From: Desulfuromonadaceae bacterium
GTDB lineage: Bacteria; Desulfobacterota; Desulfuromonadia; Geobacterales; Pseudopelobacteraceae
Direction of reading: 5' to 3'
Assembly (NCBI GenBank): GCA_028681335.1
Contig: JAQUIT010000002.1
Span: forward strand, 248,001 to 312,000
Length of the DNA: 64,000 nt
Below are positions 1 to 8,974 of the stretch, piece by piece (positions within the stretch are counted from its first letter, which is position 1; every line of letters starts with the position of its first letter). The notes below the pieces were generated by a model that was not told the DNA's origin, did not search any database, and saw only the letters and a program-made list of their open reading frames with translations. The position numbers and the translations under genes are program-made.

Positions 1-1
1 C

Positions 2-103
2 CACACGCCTCCCGATGAAATCATTGAACGACTCCAGATCACGCAGCGTCAGGATTGCCGTTCAATCAGCGATATCAGCCTCAAGATCAGTTTTCTCTTC
101 TAA
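2..103 (+). CDS. 3' end of an upstream gene, unidentified
   Basis: An open frame enters from the left edge and stops with TAA at 101-103. The visible 33 residues end in SLKISFLF. An alternating hydrophobic C-terminus with final Phe resembles the last strand of an outer membrane barrel, but this is too little sequence to assign a family. No terminator-like stem is obvious between it and the next gene. Confidence 0.4.
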   Translation, partial: HTPPDEIIERLQITQRQDCRSISDISLKISFLF

Positions 104-195
104 TCAGACCTAAATACCTCTGCAGGATATTTGTCTTCTTTGGGTGTGCAAAAATTTCCCAGCAATCTCCAGATAACCCAGCTATAATCTCGCGC

Positions 196-1068
196 ATGAA
201 TCATCTTGCCTTTATACTGATCGTTGTTTCGGCAGTCATGCACGCCCTGTGGAACCTGCTGGTAAAGAGAAGTCGTCATAAAACAGTTTTTATCTGGTGG
301 ATGTTCATCTGTTCCGGCGGACTTTTCTCGTTGATTATCCCGTTATTACCGGAGCAGTTCCACCGCCCCGATGCACGGACGCTGTTGCTGGTCTCCATAG
401 GTGCGGTCTGTTTTGTCCTCTATCATCTCTTTACCGGCCGGGCTTACCGGGGTGGTGATCTCTCGGTTGTCTACCCGCTCTGTCAGACCTCAATGGTTTA
501 TGTGCCGATCTGGGGTGTGGTCCTGCTGGGTGAACACCTCTCTTTTTCAGGGGTGTGTGGCATAATGCTGGTCGTCTTCGGTACCTATTCGATACAGCTA
601 CAGCACCTGTCCTTTGCAGAAATAACACGTCCGTTCCGCAACCTGAAAAGCCCTTCGGTGCGTGATGCACTGAGTGCAGGATTTATCTACTCCATTGGTT
701 CTATTGCTGAAAAGAGTGGCGTCAGAAATTATTCTCCGCTTTACTTCACCTACCTCCTGGTGCTGATAATGCTCTTCCTGATGTCTTTCAACATGCTTCG
801 CCCCAAATACCGCGCCCTGATCGGTGCCGAACTGCGCGAGCACTGGGGGTTGATACTCTGTAGTGGACCGATCATGATGGCGTCGTTTCTTACCTTCCGC
901 TATGGGCTCAATATGTCGCAGGTGAGCTATGCCGTGCCGGTACGGCAGGTTAGCATCGTCATCGGAGTGCTGATCGGTATCATTTTTCTCAAGGAATCCT
1001 TTGGCAGGATTCGCTTTGTCTCTGCACTGTTTGTCATGGCTGGAGTTGTGTTGATCCGCCTCGGTTAG
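196..1068 (+). CDS. EamA/DMT-family membrane transporter
   Basis: This 290-residue inner membrane protein is almost entirely hydrophobic, with about ten predicted helices arranged as two EamA repeats, the usual length and architecture of drug/metabolite transporters. The first helix carries the HALWNLLVKRS segment typical of the family, and the second half ends in a helix before a short LIRLG tail. The substrate cannot be read from sequence. The frame is open upstream to a TTG at 55, but the ATG at 196 begins exactly at the first helix and is preferred. No clear Shine-Dalgarno precedes it. A TATAAT box lies at 183-188, only 8 nt upstream, so the transcript may be leaderless. Confidence 0.8.
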   Translation: MNHLAFILIVVSAVMHALWNLLVKRSRHKTVFIWWMFICSGGLFSLIIPLLPEQFHRPDARTLLLVSIGAVCFVLYHLFTGRAYRGGDLSVVYPLCQTSMVYVPIWGVVLLGEHLSFSGVCGIMLVVFGTYSIQLQHLSFAEITRPFRNLKSPSVRDALSAGFIYSIGSIAEKSGVRNYSPLYFTYLLVLIMLFLMSFNMLRPKYRALIGAELREHWGLILCSGPIMMASFLTFRYGLNMSQVSYAVPVRQVSIVIGVLIGIIFLKESFGRIRFVSALFVMAGVVLIRLG

Positions 1069-1219
1069 ATCATTAGGACTAAATGAATTATTCCTGTGTA
1101 GCCTTCATGTGTTCCTGATTTCCTCACTATTTATCCAGCATTTGTCTTTTATGCTATGCGCAATCACTAAATGCTCTATAGTACCTCTTGCTGTATCGCT
1201 CTTTGAATCCGGGTAGCCA

Positions 1220-1255
1220 AGACGGATGTTTATAACTGTTTAAACAAATCCGTCT
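1220..1255. repeat. inverted repeat upstream of the radical SAM gene
   Basis: The arms AGACGGAT (1220-1227) and ATCCGTCT (1248-1255) are perfect. The inner bases GTTTA and TAAAC can extend the stem around a short loop. It ends 17 nt before the GTG start at 1273. It could be an operator or a leader hairpin. There is no T-run, so it is not a standard terminator. Confidence 0.4.
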
Positions 1256-1272
1256 ACCGAGGCTATTACCAC

Positions 1273-2532
1273 GTGCCATGCTCATTACCTTCCATCCATG
1301 TCCAATCCTGCCTCAGTGAAAGCGGCCAACAACAGCTTGTTAGCGCCAACAGCCGAGAGTATGGTCACCTGTACGACCTGCTGAACTTTGCCACTTCCGC
1401 ACAACTTGCTGCCGCCTTTGCTGAACGAAATGATCTTCTTTCCTGGTTGGATCAGCGTGCCAGTTTCGGTTACTCCGGAACCAAGACTGATTGCAACGGG
1501 CTCTCTCCCGGCTGCAGGAGGTGCGGTGATGGTGGCTGGTCCTGTCTGTTCATCAATGGTCGCTGCAATGGGCGTTGTTTCTACTGTCCCACTGCTCAGG
1601 ACGACGACGGCCCTCCTGTTACCAACGGGCTGGTTTTCACCACTCCGGATGATTATGCCGCATATGTTGCTGCGATGGGGTTCAGCGGCGTCAGCATTAG
1701 CGGTGGTGAGCCGTTAATGACTCCGGAACTGACCCTGTCCTATCTGAGTGCCGTGCGCAAGCGTTGTGGTGATGCTGTTCACCTCTGGCTCTATACCAAC
1801 GGCACACTGTTGACCGCCGATCTTTGCAACAGGTTGCGGGATGCCGGCCTGAACGAGATCAGATTCGACATTGGTGCCGTTCGCTACAACCTTAAAAAAC
1901 TGCGTCTTGCGGTAGGATGCATCAAGACGGTAACGGTGGAAATTCCGGCAGTACCGGAGGATGAGGAGCTGCTGAAAGAGAAAATGGTTGAAATGGCCGC
2001 AGCGGGGGTCAATCACCTTAATCTGCACCAGATGCGTTTGACGCCATACAACTTTGCCCATTTATCTGAGAGAGGCTATACTTTTATCCATGGCGAGAAG
2101 GTGACGGTGCTGGAGTCTGAGCTGTGCGCTTTGCGCATGGTTCGTTTCGGGCTTGAACACGGCATCGCTCTGCCGGTAAACTACTGCTCATTTCCCTACA
2201 AACGGCGTTTTCAACATGCTGCAGCCAGACGCCGCGCTGCTCTGAACGTCTGCAAAGCCGGCGAGACGGTGACCGAACCCGGCTATTTGCGTACGCTATC
2301 AGAAACGGGGGTGCGCTACAGCGATGCGGTCATTCTGCAGAACCCAAGTTACCGCTTCCCCTTTGAAAAAATAGTGATGGAAAGCGGACGCCCGTTGTAC
2401 ATGGAACGACGTCCGCTGACACCGGAAATGGAGCTGTCTGTTGCCGAACTGACCGCTCTGGATGAGGGGCGCCACCCGGAACGGCTTGCCCGTTTTGAAA
2501 GGATCGAGAGCGGTCTGGTGCCGTACTTCTGA
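1273..2532 (+). CDS. radical SAM enzyme with extra N-terminal cysteines
   Basis: This 419-residue protein has the radical SAM CxxxCxxC cluster as CNGRCFYC (Cys98, 102, 105), which binds the [4Fe-4S] cluster that cleaves SAM, followed by the GGEP motif near residue 143 and a TIM-barrel-like body. Just ahead of the cluster are four more cysteines (Cys74, 81, 84, 91) that could hold a second metal or cluster. No SPASM domain is evident at the C-terminus. Substrate unknown; pyruvate formate-lyase-activating and molybdopterin-type enzymes share the core only. The GTG at 1273 is taken as start, with GAGG at 1259-1262 as ribosome site. Neighbours give no clear pathway. Confidence 0.8.
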   Translation: MPCSLPSIHVQSCLSESGQQQLVSANSREYGHLYDLLNFATSAQLAAAFAERNDLLSWLDQRASFGYSGTKTDCNGLSPGCRRCGDGGWSCLFINGRCNGRCFYCPTAQDDDGPPVTNGLVFTTPDDYAAYVAAMGFSGVSISGGEPLMTPELTLSYLSAVRKRCGDAVHLWLYTNGTLLTADLCNRLRDAGLNEIRFDIGAVRYNLKKLRLAVGCIKTVTVEIPAVPEDEELLKEKMVEMAAAGVNHLNLHQMRLTPYNFAHLSERGYTFIHGEKVTVLESELCALRMVRFGLEHGIALPVNYCSFPYKRRFQHAAARRRAALNVCKAGETVTEPGYLRTLSETGVRYSDAVILQNPSYRFPFEKIVMESGRPLYMERRPLTPEMELSVAELTALDEGRHPERLARFERIESGLVPYF

Positions 2533-2643
2533 TTCCTTGCCTCTGCAGGCGGTGCGCGGCGCTTCAGGTCAAGGTGGCGCTTTATCGCGTGTGGGGGTAT
2601 AATGGTCATCAACGCTTCTGTGCGGCTTTAAAGGAAGGTTGAT

Positions 2644-2868
2644 ATGACAGATAAACTTGGAATAGATGATTCAAATATGCTGTGTACGTGCGGGGAAATG
2701 CACAAGGGGCACATCTGCTGGTTGTCACGTATGGGCTTGATTATGGAAGTCCAGCATCTGTGTGATAGCCCGACGGTCTCCTGCTCAAATTGCGGGGCAA
2801 AAGCAAACCTGTCTCACAATGTATGTTTTCCTGTTCCGCTTGAGGAGGCCTCTGTAAAATTACGGTGA
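2644..2868 (+). CDS. small cysteine-rich protein, probable zinc-binding
   Basis: A 74-residue protein with cysteine pairs CTC near residue 14 and CSNC near residue 48, plus further Cys and His residues, suggesting a small zinc-ribbon-like fold. I do not recognise the family. The start ATG is preceded by AAGGAAGG at good spacing, and a TATAAT-like box lies at 2598-2603, so it is probably a genuine small gene with its own promoter. It lies convergent to pssA. Confidence 0.6.
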   Translation: MTDKLGIDDSNMLCTCGEMHKGHICWLSRMGLIMEVQHLCDSPTVSCSNCGAKANLSHNVCFPVPLEEASVKLR

Positions 2869-2901
2869 TGTTCGCTGTCTCCCCAGTCATGGCGGTCGAG
2901 G

Positions 2902-3537
2902 TCAGAGCTTTGGAATGCGTATGCGACTGATCATGAGTGAACCGGAAAGTGCGAAAAGCAGTGCCAGTGGGTGAAGCGTAAAACCGGCAAACATGACCTG
3001 TCCAAACCAGAGGGAATCGCGAACTGCGCCCTGGCTGGCGGCCCAGAACATCACTATTACCAGCAGCAGCGAAGTCGGGATTGGAGTCCCTTCAAAATAC
3101 TTCACTTTGTCCCCCTCCCCCGTCAGTTCTTCGGCCGTAACGTTGTAGCGCGCCAATCTCGATACTCCGCAGGCAACAAAATAGGTCAGAATAATGCGGT
3201 CGTATAAACCCTGCATGCCGCAACCGTACGCAATCACCGCCGGGGCGACCCCGAAGGAGATGATGTCGGCGAGAGAATCAAGCTCACGACCCATTCCGGA
3301 AGTCTTCTGGCGCCACCTGGCAATCCTCCCGTCCAGCACATCGAAGACCAAAGCGGCAACAACCATTCCGCACGCATAGTAGACATGTGTGACCGCGCCG
3401 GTCTGCAGGTACGTCAGCATTGAAAACAGTGCCCCGGTGCCGCAGACCGCGTTTGCCAGTGTGAACCAGTCGGCAAGGTGGAACTCTCTGATCATGGAAA
3501 AGGGCTTCTTCGGTGCAGGTACCTTTATGGTGGACAT
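2902..3537 (-). CDS. pssA: CDP-diacylglycerol--serine O-phosphatidyltransferase
   Basis: This enzyme transfers the phosphatidyl group from CDP-diacylglycerol to serine, giving phosphatidylserine, the precursor of phosphatidylethanolamine, at the inner membrane. The 211-residue protein contains the complete CDP-alcohol phosphatidyltransferase signature: Asp66, Asp69, Gly70, Ala73, Arg74, Gly83, Asp87 and Asp91 in exact family spacing. Around it are about six to eight hydrophobic helices. Length and the LADWFTLANAVCG start fit the Bacillus-type (subclass II) PssA. It is a single minus-strand gene, with an AGGGAGAAA ribosome site just upstream. In many relatives psd (decarboxylase) is adjacent, but it is not within this window. 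Confidence 0.9.
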   Translation of the reverse strand: MSTIKVPAPKKPFSMIREFHLADWFTLANAVCGTGALFSMLTYLQTGAVTHVYYACGMVVAALVFDVLDGRIARWRQKTSGMGRELDSLADIISFGVAPAVIAYGCGMQGLYDRIILTYFVACGVSRLARYNVTAEELTGEGDKVKYFEGTPIPTSLLLVIVMFWAASQGAVRDSLWFGQVMFAGFTLHPLALLFALSGSLMISRIRIPKL

Positions 3538-3775
3538 GATTTCTCCCTATATCAGGATGTTGTGAAAATACGTACTAACTGTTCTGTCGCAAAAGTGCAC
3601 AGCAACAGGAGTGCTTGATTCTGCTGAGTATACTTCTCATGTAGCGATATCATTGTACAGCGTAAAGAGCATGTGTACAGACGTAACTGGGGATCAGCGA
3701 TAAACGTGGTAGAATAACCACTATAAATTGTTCTCCGTCTGGAAAAACAGTTAACGCGTAAGAAGAGGTGACCTC

Positions 3776-4579
3776 ATGTCAGAACCGTCATCAACAGGCA
3801 AAAATTACCGCAAAATCTTTTCGGTCGTCAACGCTCAGACGGTCTCAACGGTCATCGCCCGATATGCAATCTCTCTGGCGGCAGCATGCAAAGCCGAGCT
3901 TGTGCTGTATGCCGCAGATGAAGAGGACTGCCATGCTACCGATCGCCACCTTGAACATCTCATGACGGTCGCAGCCGGTCTGGGTGTCGCCGTGACACGG
4001 ATAACCGAGAGCGGCGATATCGGCAGGCTACTCCCCAAAAGGGTCCAGCTGGAAAAAGCCGACCTCGTATTTTATCCCCTAACGCCGTATAAGCCGTGCA
4101 GTGACGATCTGCAGCGACGTACCGTCAGCCACCTGTTACGAACGGTTAGCTCGGATCTGGCAATCATGCGCGCCATCAGCATGGGCAAACCACACCCCAG
4201 ACATATCCTTGTGCCACTTGGCAAGACTATCAGCGACAGTGAGCGTCGCCTGCAGTTTGTTGCCCGGTTGGCCGGGAGCTTTCATGCCCAGATTACGCTG
4301 TATCACCTGTTGGCGGCGCGTGACGCCAAGGTGATGCCTGATGTTATCACCCAGTTTGGGAAGCAGCTTCAGCGGCAGGATATTAAAGTGTTGGAAAGAA
4401 GCGGCAGCGGCCTGTTAGGCAAAGCCATCACCGTGGAAGCGATCACCCGCCACAATGACCTGGTCATACTTGGAGCCAGTGAACGTGGCGTGTTGCGGAA
4501 AATGTTCTTTGGCAATCCCGCCAGTGATGTCATGCAGCAGCCACCGTGTAACGCCATCCTGTTCCGGGCGGCGCTATGA
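3776..4579 (+). CDS. tandem universal stress protein (UspA) domains
   Basis: A soluble 267-residue protein made of two Usp folds. The second starts near residue 140 (HILVPLGK) and ends with GASERGVLRKMFFGN (233-247). In ATP-binding Usp proteins the motif is Gly-x2-Gly-x9-Gly-Ser/Thr; here the spacing differs and Asn follows the last Gly, so nucleotide binding is uncertain. It overlaps the P-type ATPase by 4 bp (ATGA), so the two are translationally coupled. The inference is that this Usp pair senses or modulates the pump, as Usp domains are often paired with ion transporters. AGAAGAGGTG is a good ribosome site. Confidence 0.85.
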   Translation: MSEPSSTGKNYRKIFSVVNAQTVSTVIARYAISLAAACKAELVLYAADEEDCHATDRHLEHLMTVAAGLGVAVTRITESGDIGRLLPKRVQLEKADLVFYPLTPYKPCSDDLQRRTVSHLLRTVSSDLAIMRAISMGKPHPRHILVPLGKTISDSERRLQFVARLAGSFHAQITLYHLLAARDAKVMPDVITQFGKQLQRQDIKVLERSGSGLLGKAITVEAITRHNDLVILGASERGVLRKMFFGNPASDVMQQPPCNAILFRAAL

Positions 4580-7215
4580 AAATCCAGTCCCTCTCCTATG
4601 ACGAAGTGTTTTCGACCCTGATGAGTAGTCCGCAAGGGCTAACGCCGGACGAGGCGACTCGGCGGCATGGCGAATACGGCCCGAACGAGATCCACGAAGT
4701 ACATGGCCGCTCAATGCTTTCGCGTTTTGTGGCGCAATTCACCCATTTCCTTGCTCTATTGCTCTGGTTTGCCGCCGCCCTCTGTTTCCTCTCCGAATAT
4801 CTTCACCCTGGCGAAGGACTGCTGCGTCTTGGGATTGCCATTATTGCCGTGATTCTCATCAACGCTACCTTCACCTTCATTCAGGAATACCGTACCGAAA
4901 AGGCGATTGAGGAGTTACGCAAGCTGCTCCCGTTCCGGGTTGCCGTGGTCAGGAATGGAGTCGAGCTGGAAATAGATGCCGATTTAGTGGTGCCGGGCGA
5001 TCTGGTGCTGCTGCGGGAGGGGGATAAGGTGCCGGCCGACGCGAGGATTGTGGCGGCAAGCAGACTGACCGTTAACAATGCCCCGCTGACCGGCGAGTCA
5101 GATTCAAAACAGTTGACTGACGCCCCGTTCGAAGGGGAGTTGCTGGAGAGCGAAAACCTGGTATTTGCAGGTACGCTTGTCGTGAGTGGCAGCGGCAAGG
5201 CTGTTGTTTATGCGACCGGCATGGCAACAGAATTCGGCAAGATTGCCCAGATAACCGGCAAGGTTGTGGAAGAGGTGAGCCCGCTGCACGTCGAAATAAC
5301 CAGGGTGAGCCGTATAGTTGCGGTTCTTGCAGTTGTTTGCGGAACCTGTTTTTTTCTGATAGGCGGTTTGGTGGGGAGAGGTTTCTGGGACAACTTCCTG
5401 TTCGCTATCGGTATCATCATCGCCAGCGTGCCGGAAGGTTTGCTGCCGACAGTGACGCTTTCGCTGGCTATGGGCAGTAAACGCATGGCCAGCCGCAACG
5501 CCCTGGTGAAAAGCCTGAACGCCGTAGAGGCGCTCGGCTCGGTTGACCTGATCTGCACCGACAAGACCGGCACACTGACACAAAACCGCATGACCGTTAA
5601 AACGTTGTGGAGCCCCGATAAAGGCGCCATGGCCCGTACTGTTGCCCGGTTCTGCAACAATGTTAACGTCACTCCGGAAGGGGTCAAGGGCGATTCGACC
5701 GAGACGGCACTCTACAGCTATGCGGCCCTGCATGGTGTTGCGAACGGCGAGCGGCTGGATGAAACCCCCTTCGATACTGAGAGGAAGCGGATGGCTACCC
5801 TCCACCGGATCGACGGGAAGCTGTTCGTTCTGGTCAAAGGGGCGGGGGAAAGCGTGCTGCCGCTCTGCACATTGCTCTCCCATGGCGATTCAGCTATTCC
5901 GCTTGAGAGCGCCACCGTCGCCGGGCTGATGGTCAGGCAGCAGAAGATGGCCTCCGAGGGGCTGCGTGTCATCGCGCTGGCGTACCGGGAGCTTGCTGAA
6001 CTCCCGGCAGGGGATATTCCGGAAGAGGGGCTGACCTTTGCCGGTTTTGCGGGGCTGCTTGACCCTCCGCGCCCCGAAGTCCCGCAGGCCCTTAAAGATT
6101 GCCACAGCGCCGGCATAAAGGTGATTATGATTACCGGCGATGCCGGGCTGACGGCGGCGGCCATTGCCCGTGATATCGGCTTGATAAGCGGCGAACCGGT
6201 GATCATTGAGGGGCATGAGTGCGCCAGCATGCCGGACGAACGTTTGCGTGAAGAGCTGAAAAAGGAGAACCTGATCTTCGCCCGGATGTCGCCGCAGAAT
6301 AAAATGCACGTCGTAAGTCTCTTGATCGAAGAAGGGCACAGGGTCGCTGTCACCGGCGATGGTGTCAATGACGCGCCGGCCCTGAAAAAGGCCCATGTCG
6401 GCATCGCCATGGGGCTGACCGGAACCAGCGTCGCCCGTGAGGCTGCAGATATTGTTCTTCTGGATGACAACTTTGCCTCAATAGTACATGCGATAGAGGA
6501 GGGGCGTGCCGTTTTCGAGAATATCCGGAACTTTACCACCTATATCTTTGCCTCCAACATCCCGGAGTTGGTTCCGTATATCGGCTATATCCTGCTCGGT
6601 ATACCGTTGCCTCTAACAATTATGCAGATCCTGGCGGTGGACCTGGGTACCGACATGTTTCCGGCGCTGGCTCTCGGGGCGGAAAAACCCTCGCCGGACA
6701 TCATGCAGCGACCTCCCCGGCCAAAGGACGAACATCTGCTCACCAAACGCGTGCTTATAAGAGCGTATCTCTATCTGGGGCCGCTGGAGGCCTTTGCCGG
6801 GATGACCGCTTATTTTTACGTCATGTACGCTGGCGGCTGGAGTTGGTCCCAGCCGCTGGCAACTACGTCAAATCTCTATCTTCAGGCAACGACCGCCTGT
6901 CTCGCCGGCATCATCGTGACGCAGATTGCCAACGTCTTTGTCTGCCGCTCACCCAATGTTTCCATTTTTACTCTGGGTGTTTTCTCGAATCGACTGGTGC
7001 TCGCAGGGATAGGCACCGAAGTTGCCCTGGCGGCTCTCATCATCTACACAAAGCTCGGCAATTCACTGTTCGCTTGCGCTCCTGTCGGTATAGACGTATG
7101 GATACTGCTGATCCCGTTTGCCGTACTGATAGTTGTCGTTGACGAAACCCGCAAATATTTTGTCCGGCGTACCGGTTTCAGAGTTGCCGGCCTCAGCTTG
7201 CCACCAAAGGGGTAA
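4576..7215 (+). CDS. P-type cation ATPase, type IIC-like (Na+,K+-ATPase-like)
   Basis: An 879-residue membrane pump. Visible landmarks are an N-terminal cation-ATPase domain, TGES (172-175) of the actuator domain, the phosphorylated Asp329 in DKTGTLT, MITGD near 521 and the hinge GDGVND (594-599), so all catalytic elements are intact. The ion-binding helices are informative: M4 has PEGLLPT and M5-M6 have NIPE, PLPL and DLGTDM, followed by DIM-R-PR. These match the Na+,K+/H+,K+-ATPase group (IIC) better than the Ca2+ group, where the M6 motif is different. Transported ion not proven. No beta subunit gene is nearby. Third-from-last gene of a four-gene operon, coupled to the Usp gene upstream by a 4-bp overlap. 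Confidence 0.92.
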   Translation: MKIQSLSYDEVFSTLMSSPQGLTPDEATRRHGEYGPNEIHEVHGRSMLSRFVAQFTHFLALLLWFAAALCFLSEYLHPGEGLLRLGIAIIAVILINATFTFIQEYRTEKAIEELRKLLPFRVAVVRNGVELEIDADLVVPGDLVLLREGDKVPADARIVAASRLTVNNAPLTGESDSKQLTDAPFEGELLESENLVFAGTLVVSGSGKAVVYATGMATEFGKIAQITGKVVEEVSPLHVEITRVSRIVAVLAVVCGTCFFLIGGLVGRGFWDNFLFAIGIIIASVPEGLLPTVTLSLAMGSKRMASRNALVKSLNAVEALGSVDLICTDKTGTLTQNRMTVKTLWSPDKGAMARTVARFCNNVNVTPEGVKGDSTETALYSYAALHGVANGERLDETPFDTERKRMATLHRIDGKLFVLVKGAGESVLPLCTLLSHGDSAIPLESATVAGLMVRQQKMASEGLRVIALAYRELAELPAGDIPEEGLTFAGFAGLLDPPRPEVPQALKDCHSAGIKVIMITGDAGLTAAAIARDIGLISGEPVIIEGHECASMPDERLREELKKENLIFARMSPQNKMHVVSLLIEEGHRVAVTGDGVNDAPALKKAHVGIAMGLTGTSVAREAADIVLLDDNFASIVHAIEEGRAVFENIRNFTTYIFASNIPELVPYIGYILLGIPLPLTIMQILAVDLGTDMFPALALGAEKPSPDIMQRPPRPKDEHLLTKRVLIRAYLYLGPLEAFAGMTAYFYVMYAGGWSWSQPLATTSNLYLQATTACLAGIIVTQIANVFVCRSPNVSIFTLGVFSNRLVLAGIGTEVALAALIIYTKLGNSLFACAPVGIDVWILLIPFAVLIVVVDETRKYFVRRTGFRVAGLSLPPKG

Positions 7216-7218
7216 TTG

Positions 7219-7875
7219 ATGGAGAGAAACAACAAAATACTGATCAGCGACTTTGACGGAACCATGACGGAACGCGATTTCTTCAGGATAGCCCTGTCAC
7301 GCCTGCCGCCAGCTGCGGCAGCGCCGTGGGAGCGCTACGAACAGGGACAGATAAGTCACTTTGATGCGCTGGCGGAAATTTTTTCCGGGCTGCGGGTCGA
7401 TCAACAGGAGTTCGAGGCAATGCTGGAGGAGATGCTGGTTGAAGAAGGTCTGGCAGAAGCTTGTAATTGCCTGCAACGGGAAGGGTGGTCGCTTGTGATC
7501 GCCTCGGCGGGATGCTCCCTGTACATTGAGAGGATTCTGTCACGGGCAAGTGTCAAGGCCGTTGTCCACGCCAATCCGGGAGAGCTTGTCCCCGGCGGCG
7601 GGCTTGTCATGAAAGCGCCGCTGCAGTCGCCCTTCTTCACGGCCGCAACCGGGATTGACAAGGTTGCCGTCGTCCGGCACCACCTTGAACAGGGTTTTGA
7701 TAGCGCCTTTGCCGGCGATGGTCGCCCCGACCTGGCTCCGGCGCTGCTGCTGCCGCCGGGGCGGCGCTTTGCACGCGGGTGGCTGGCCGAAGAACTTGAA
7801 CGGCGCCGTGAACCGTTCGTGCGCTTTGAACGGTGGCGCGACATCGCACGTTGTCTGTGCGGAGGCACAGCATGA
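7219..7875 (+). CDS. HAD-superfamily phosphatase, MtnX/SerB-like
   Basis: A 218-residue cytoplasmic hydrolase with the HAD motifs: DFDGT (nucleophile Asp11, acid Asp13), a motif II serine in VIASAGCS and motif III GDGRPD. The helical insertion between motifs I and II resembles the phosphoserine phosphatase/MtnX group, which removes phosphate from small metabolites. The ATG at 7219 is chosen; an in-frame TTG directly before it touches the stop of the pump gene. It overlaps the next gene by 4 bp. Next to a glycerol-1-phosphate dehydrogenase the substrate might be a polyol phosphate, but this is inference only. Confidence 0.8.
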   Translation: MERNNKILISDFDGTMTERDFFRIALSRLPPAAAAPWERYEQGQISHFDALAEIFSGLRVDQQEFEAMLEEMLVEEGLAEACNCLQREGWSLVIASAGCSLYIERILSRASVKAVVHANPGELVPGGGLVMKAPLQSPFFTAATGIDKVAVVRHHLEQGFDSAFAGDGRPDLAPALLLPPGRRFARGWLAEELERRREPFVRFERWRDIARCLCGGTA

Positions 7876-8927
7876 TGACAGTGCACACAACAATTAACAT
7901 TCCGGGGCTGGTCAAGATCAAGGGCGGAGCGCTGGAAAAACTCGGCATCTACTGCCGTCGCTGCGGTTTCGGTGCTGTTGCTGTCGTTGCCGCCAGCGAT
8001 ATCCCGGTGGGCATCGCCGCGTCTGTCAGAGAGTCGTTGGCAACAGCAGGGGTGCAGGTCGCGCAGTGGTTTGACTGCACCGAAGCCAGCCTGGAACAGG
8101 CGCAGAGCGTCTTTGTCTCGCTGCCGGGTGACGTGTCGGCAGTCATCGGGCTTGGCGGCGGGAGAGCCCTGGATGTGGCAAAGTACGTGGCCTTTTTGGG
8201 GCGGCTCCCGGATATTGCCGTGCCGACGTCACTTTCCAATGATGGCTTTTGTAGCCCCGGTGCCAGCCTGACCGTAGCGGGATGCAAGCGTTCACTGCCG
8301 GCAGCCATACCATTCGGCGTGATAGTCGATACCGGCATCTGTCTGGCTGCACCCGAGCGGCTCTGGCTTTCCGGGGTAGGGGACCTGGCCGCCAAGCTGA
8401 CCGCCGTACGGGACTGGAAGCTCGCCTTCCACGCGGTCGGCGAACCGGTCAATGATTTTGCGGCCCTGCTTTCCGACGCCACCGTTTTTCAGTTTATCTC
8501 CCGGCCGGTCAGGGATCAGGAGGGGGCCAGGCTGTTGGGAACGTCACTGATGCTGAACGGTATCGCAATGGAGGTCTGCGGCTCGTCCCGGCCGGCCAGC
8601 GGCAGTGAACACCTCATCTCGCACGCGCTCGACCGGATCTCTGCCCGCCCGCGACTGCACGGCCTTCAGGTCGGCGTTGCGACCTACGTTGTCAGCATGT
8701 TGCAGGGGGGACAGACCGACACAATCCGGGGACTGTTCGAAGCGAGCGGTTTTTGGGATATGATCAGGAGCGATCCGTTCAGCAGGGCTGAATGGATCGA
8801 GGCTGCGAGGCTGGCACCGACGATCAAGAAGGGATTTTATACGGTACTCTCGTCGCGTGACTGCATGGCTGAGATTCAGTCACTTCTGGAGAATGACTCT
8901 GCTCTGGCGGGCTGTTTCATTCCCTGA
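7872..8927 (+). CDS. sn-glycerol-1-phosphate dehydrogenase family protein
   Basis: A 351-residue member of the iron-containing/glycerol dehydrogenase superfamily. It shows the NAD-binding GLGGGRALDVAK, the VPTSLSNDGFCSP segment, VDTGICLAAP and a GVGDLAAK...DW region characteristic of EgsA/AraM-type glycerol-1-phosphate dehydrogenases, which reduce dihydroxyacetone phosphate to sn-glycerol-1-phosphate. Metal ligands are probably Asp in the GVGD segment, His247 (SEHLISH) and His263, spaced as in glycerol dehydrogenase. The ATG at 7872 overlaps the HAD stop. In archaea the product starts ether lipid synthesis; in Bacillus AraM feeds heptaprenylglyceryl phosphate. No prenyl transferase is visible here, so the role is open. 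Confidence 0.82.
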   Translation: MMTVHTTINIPGLVKIKGGALEKLGIYCRRCGFGAVAVVAASDIPVGIAASVRESLATAGVQVAQWFDCTEASLEQAQSVFVSLPGDVSAVIGLGGGRALDVAKYVAFLGRLPDIAVPTSLSNDGFCSPGASLTVAGCKRSLPAAIPFGVIVDTGICLAAPERLWLSGVGDLAAKLTAVRDWKLAFHAVGEPVNDFAALLSDATVFQFISRPVRDQEGARLLGTSLMLNGIAMEVCGSSRPASGSEHLISHALDRISARPRLHGLQVGVATYVVSMLQGGQTDTIRGLFEASGFWDMIRSDPFSRAEWIEAARLAPTIKKGFYTVLSSRDCMAEIQSLLENDSALAGCFIP

Positions 8928-8974
8928 ACGGCAATGGCATAACACGTCTGCATCGTTGGTTGAAAATCCTATGG

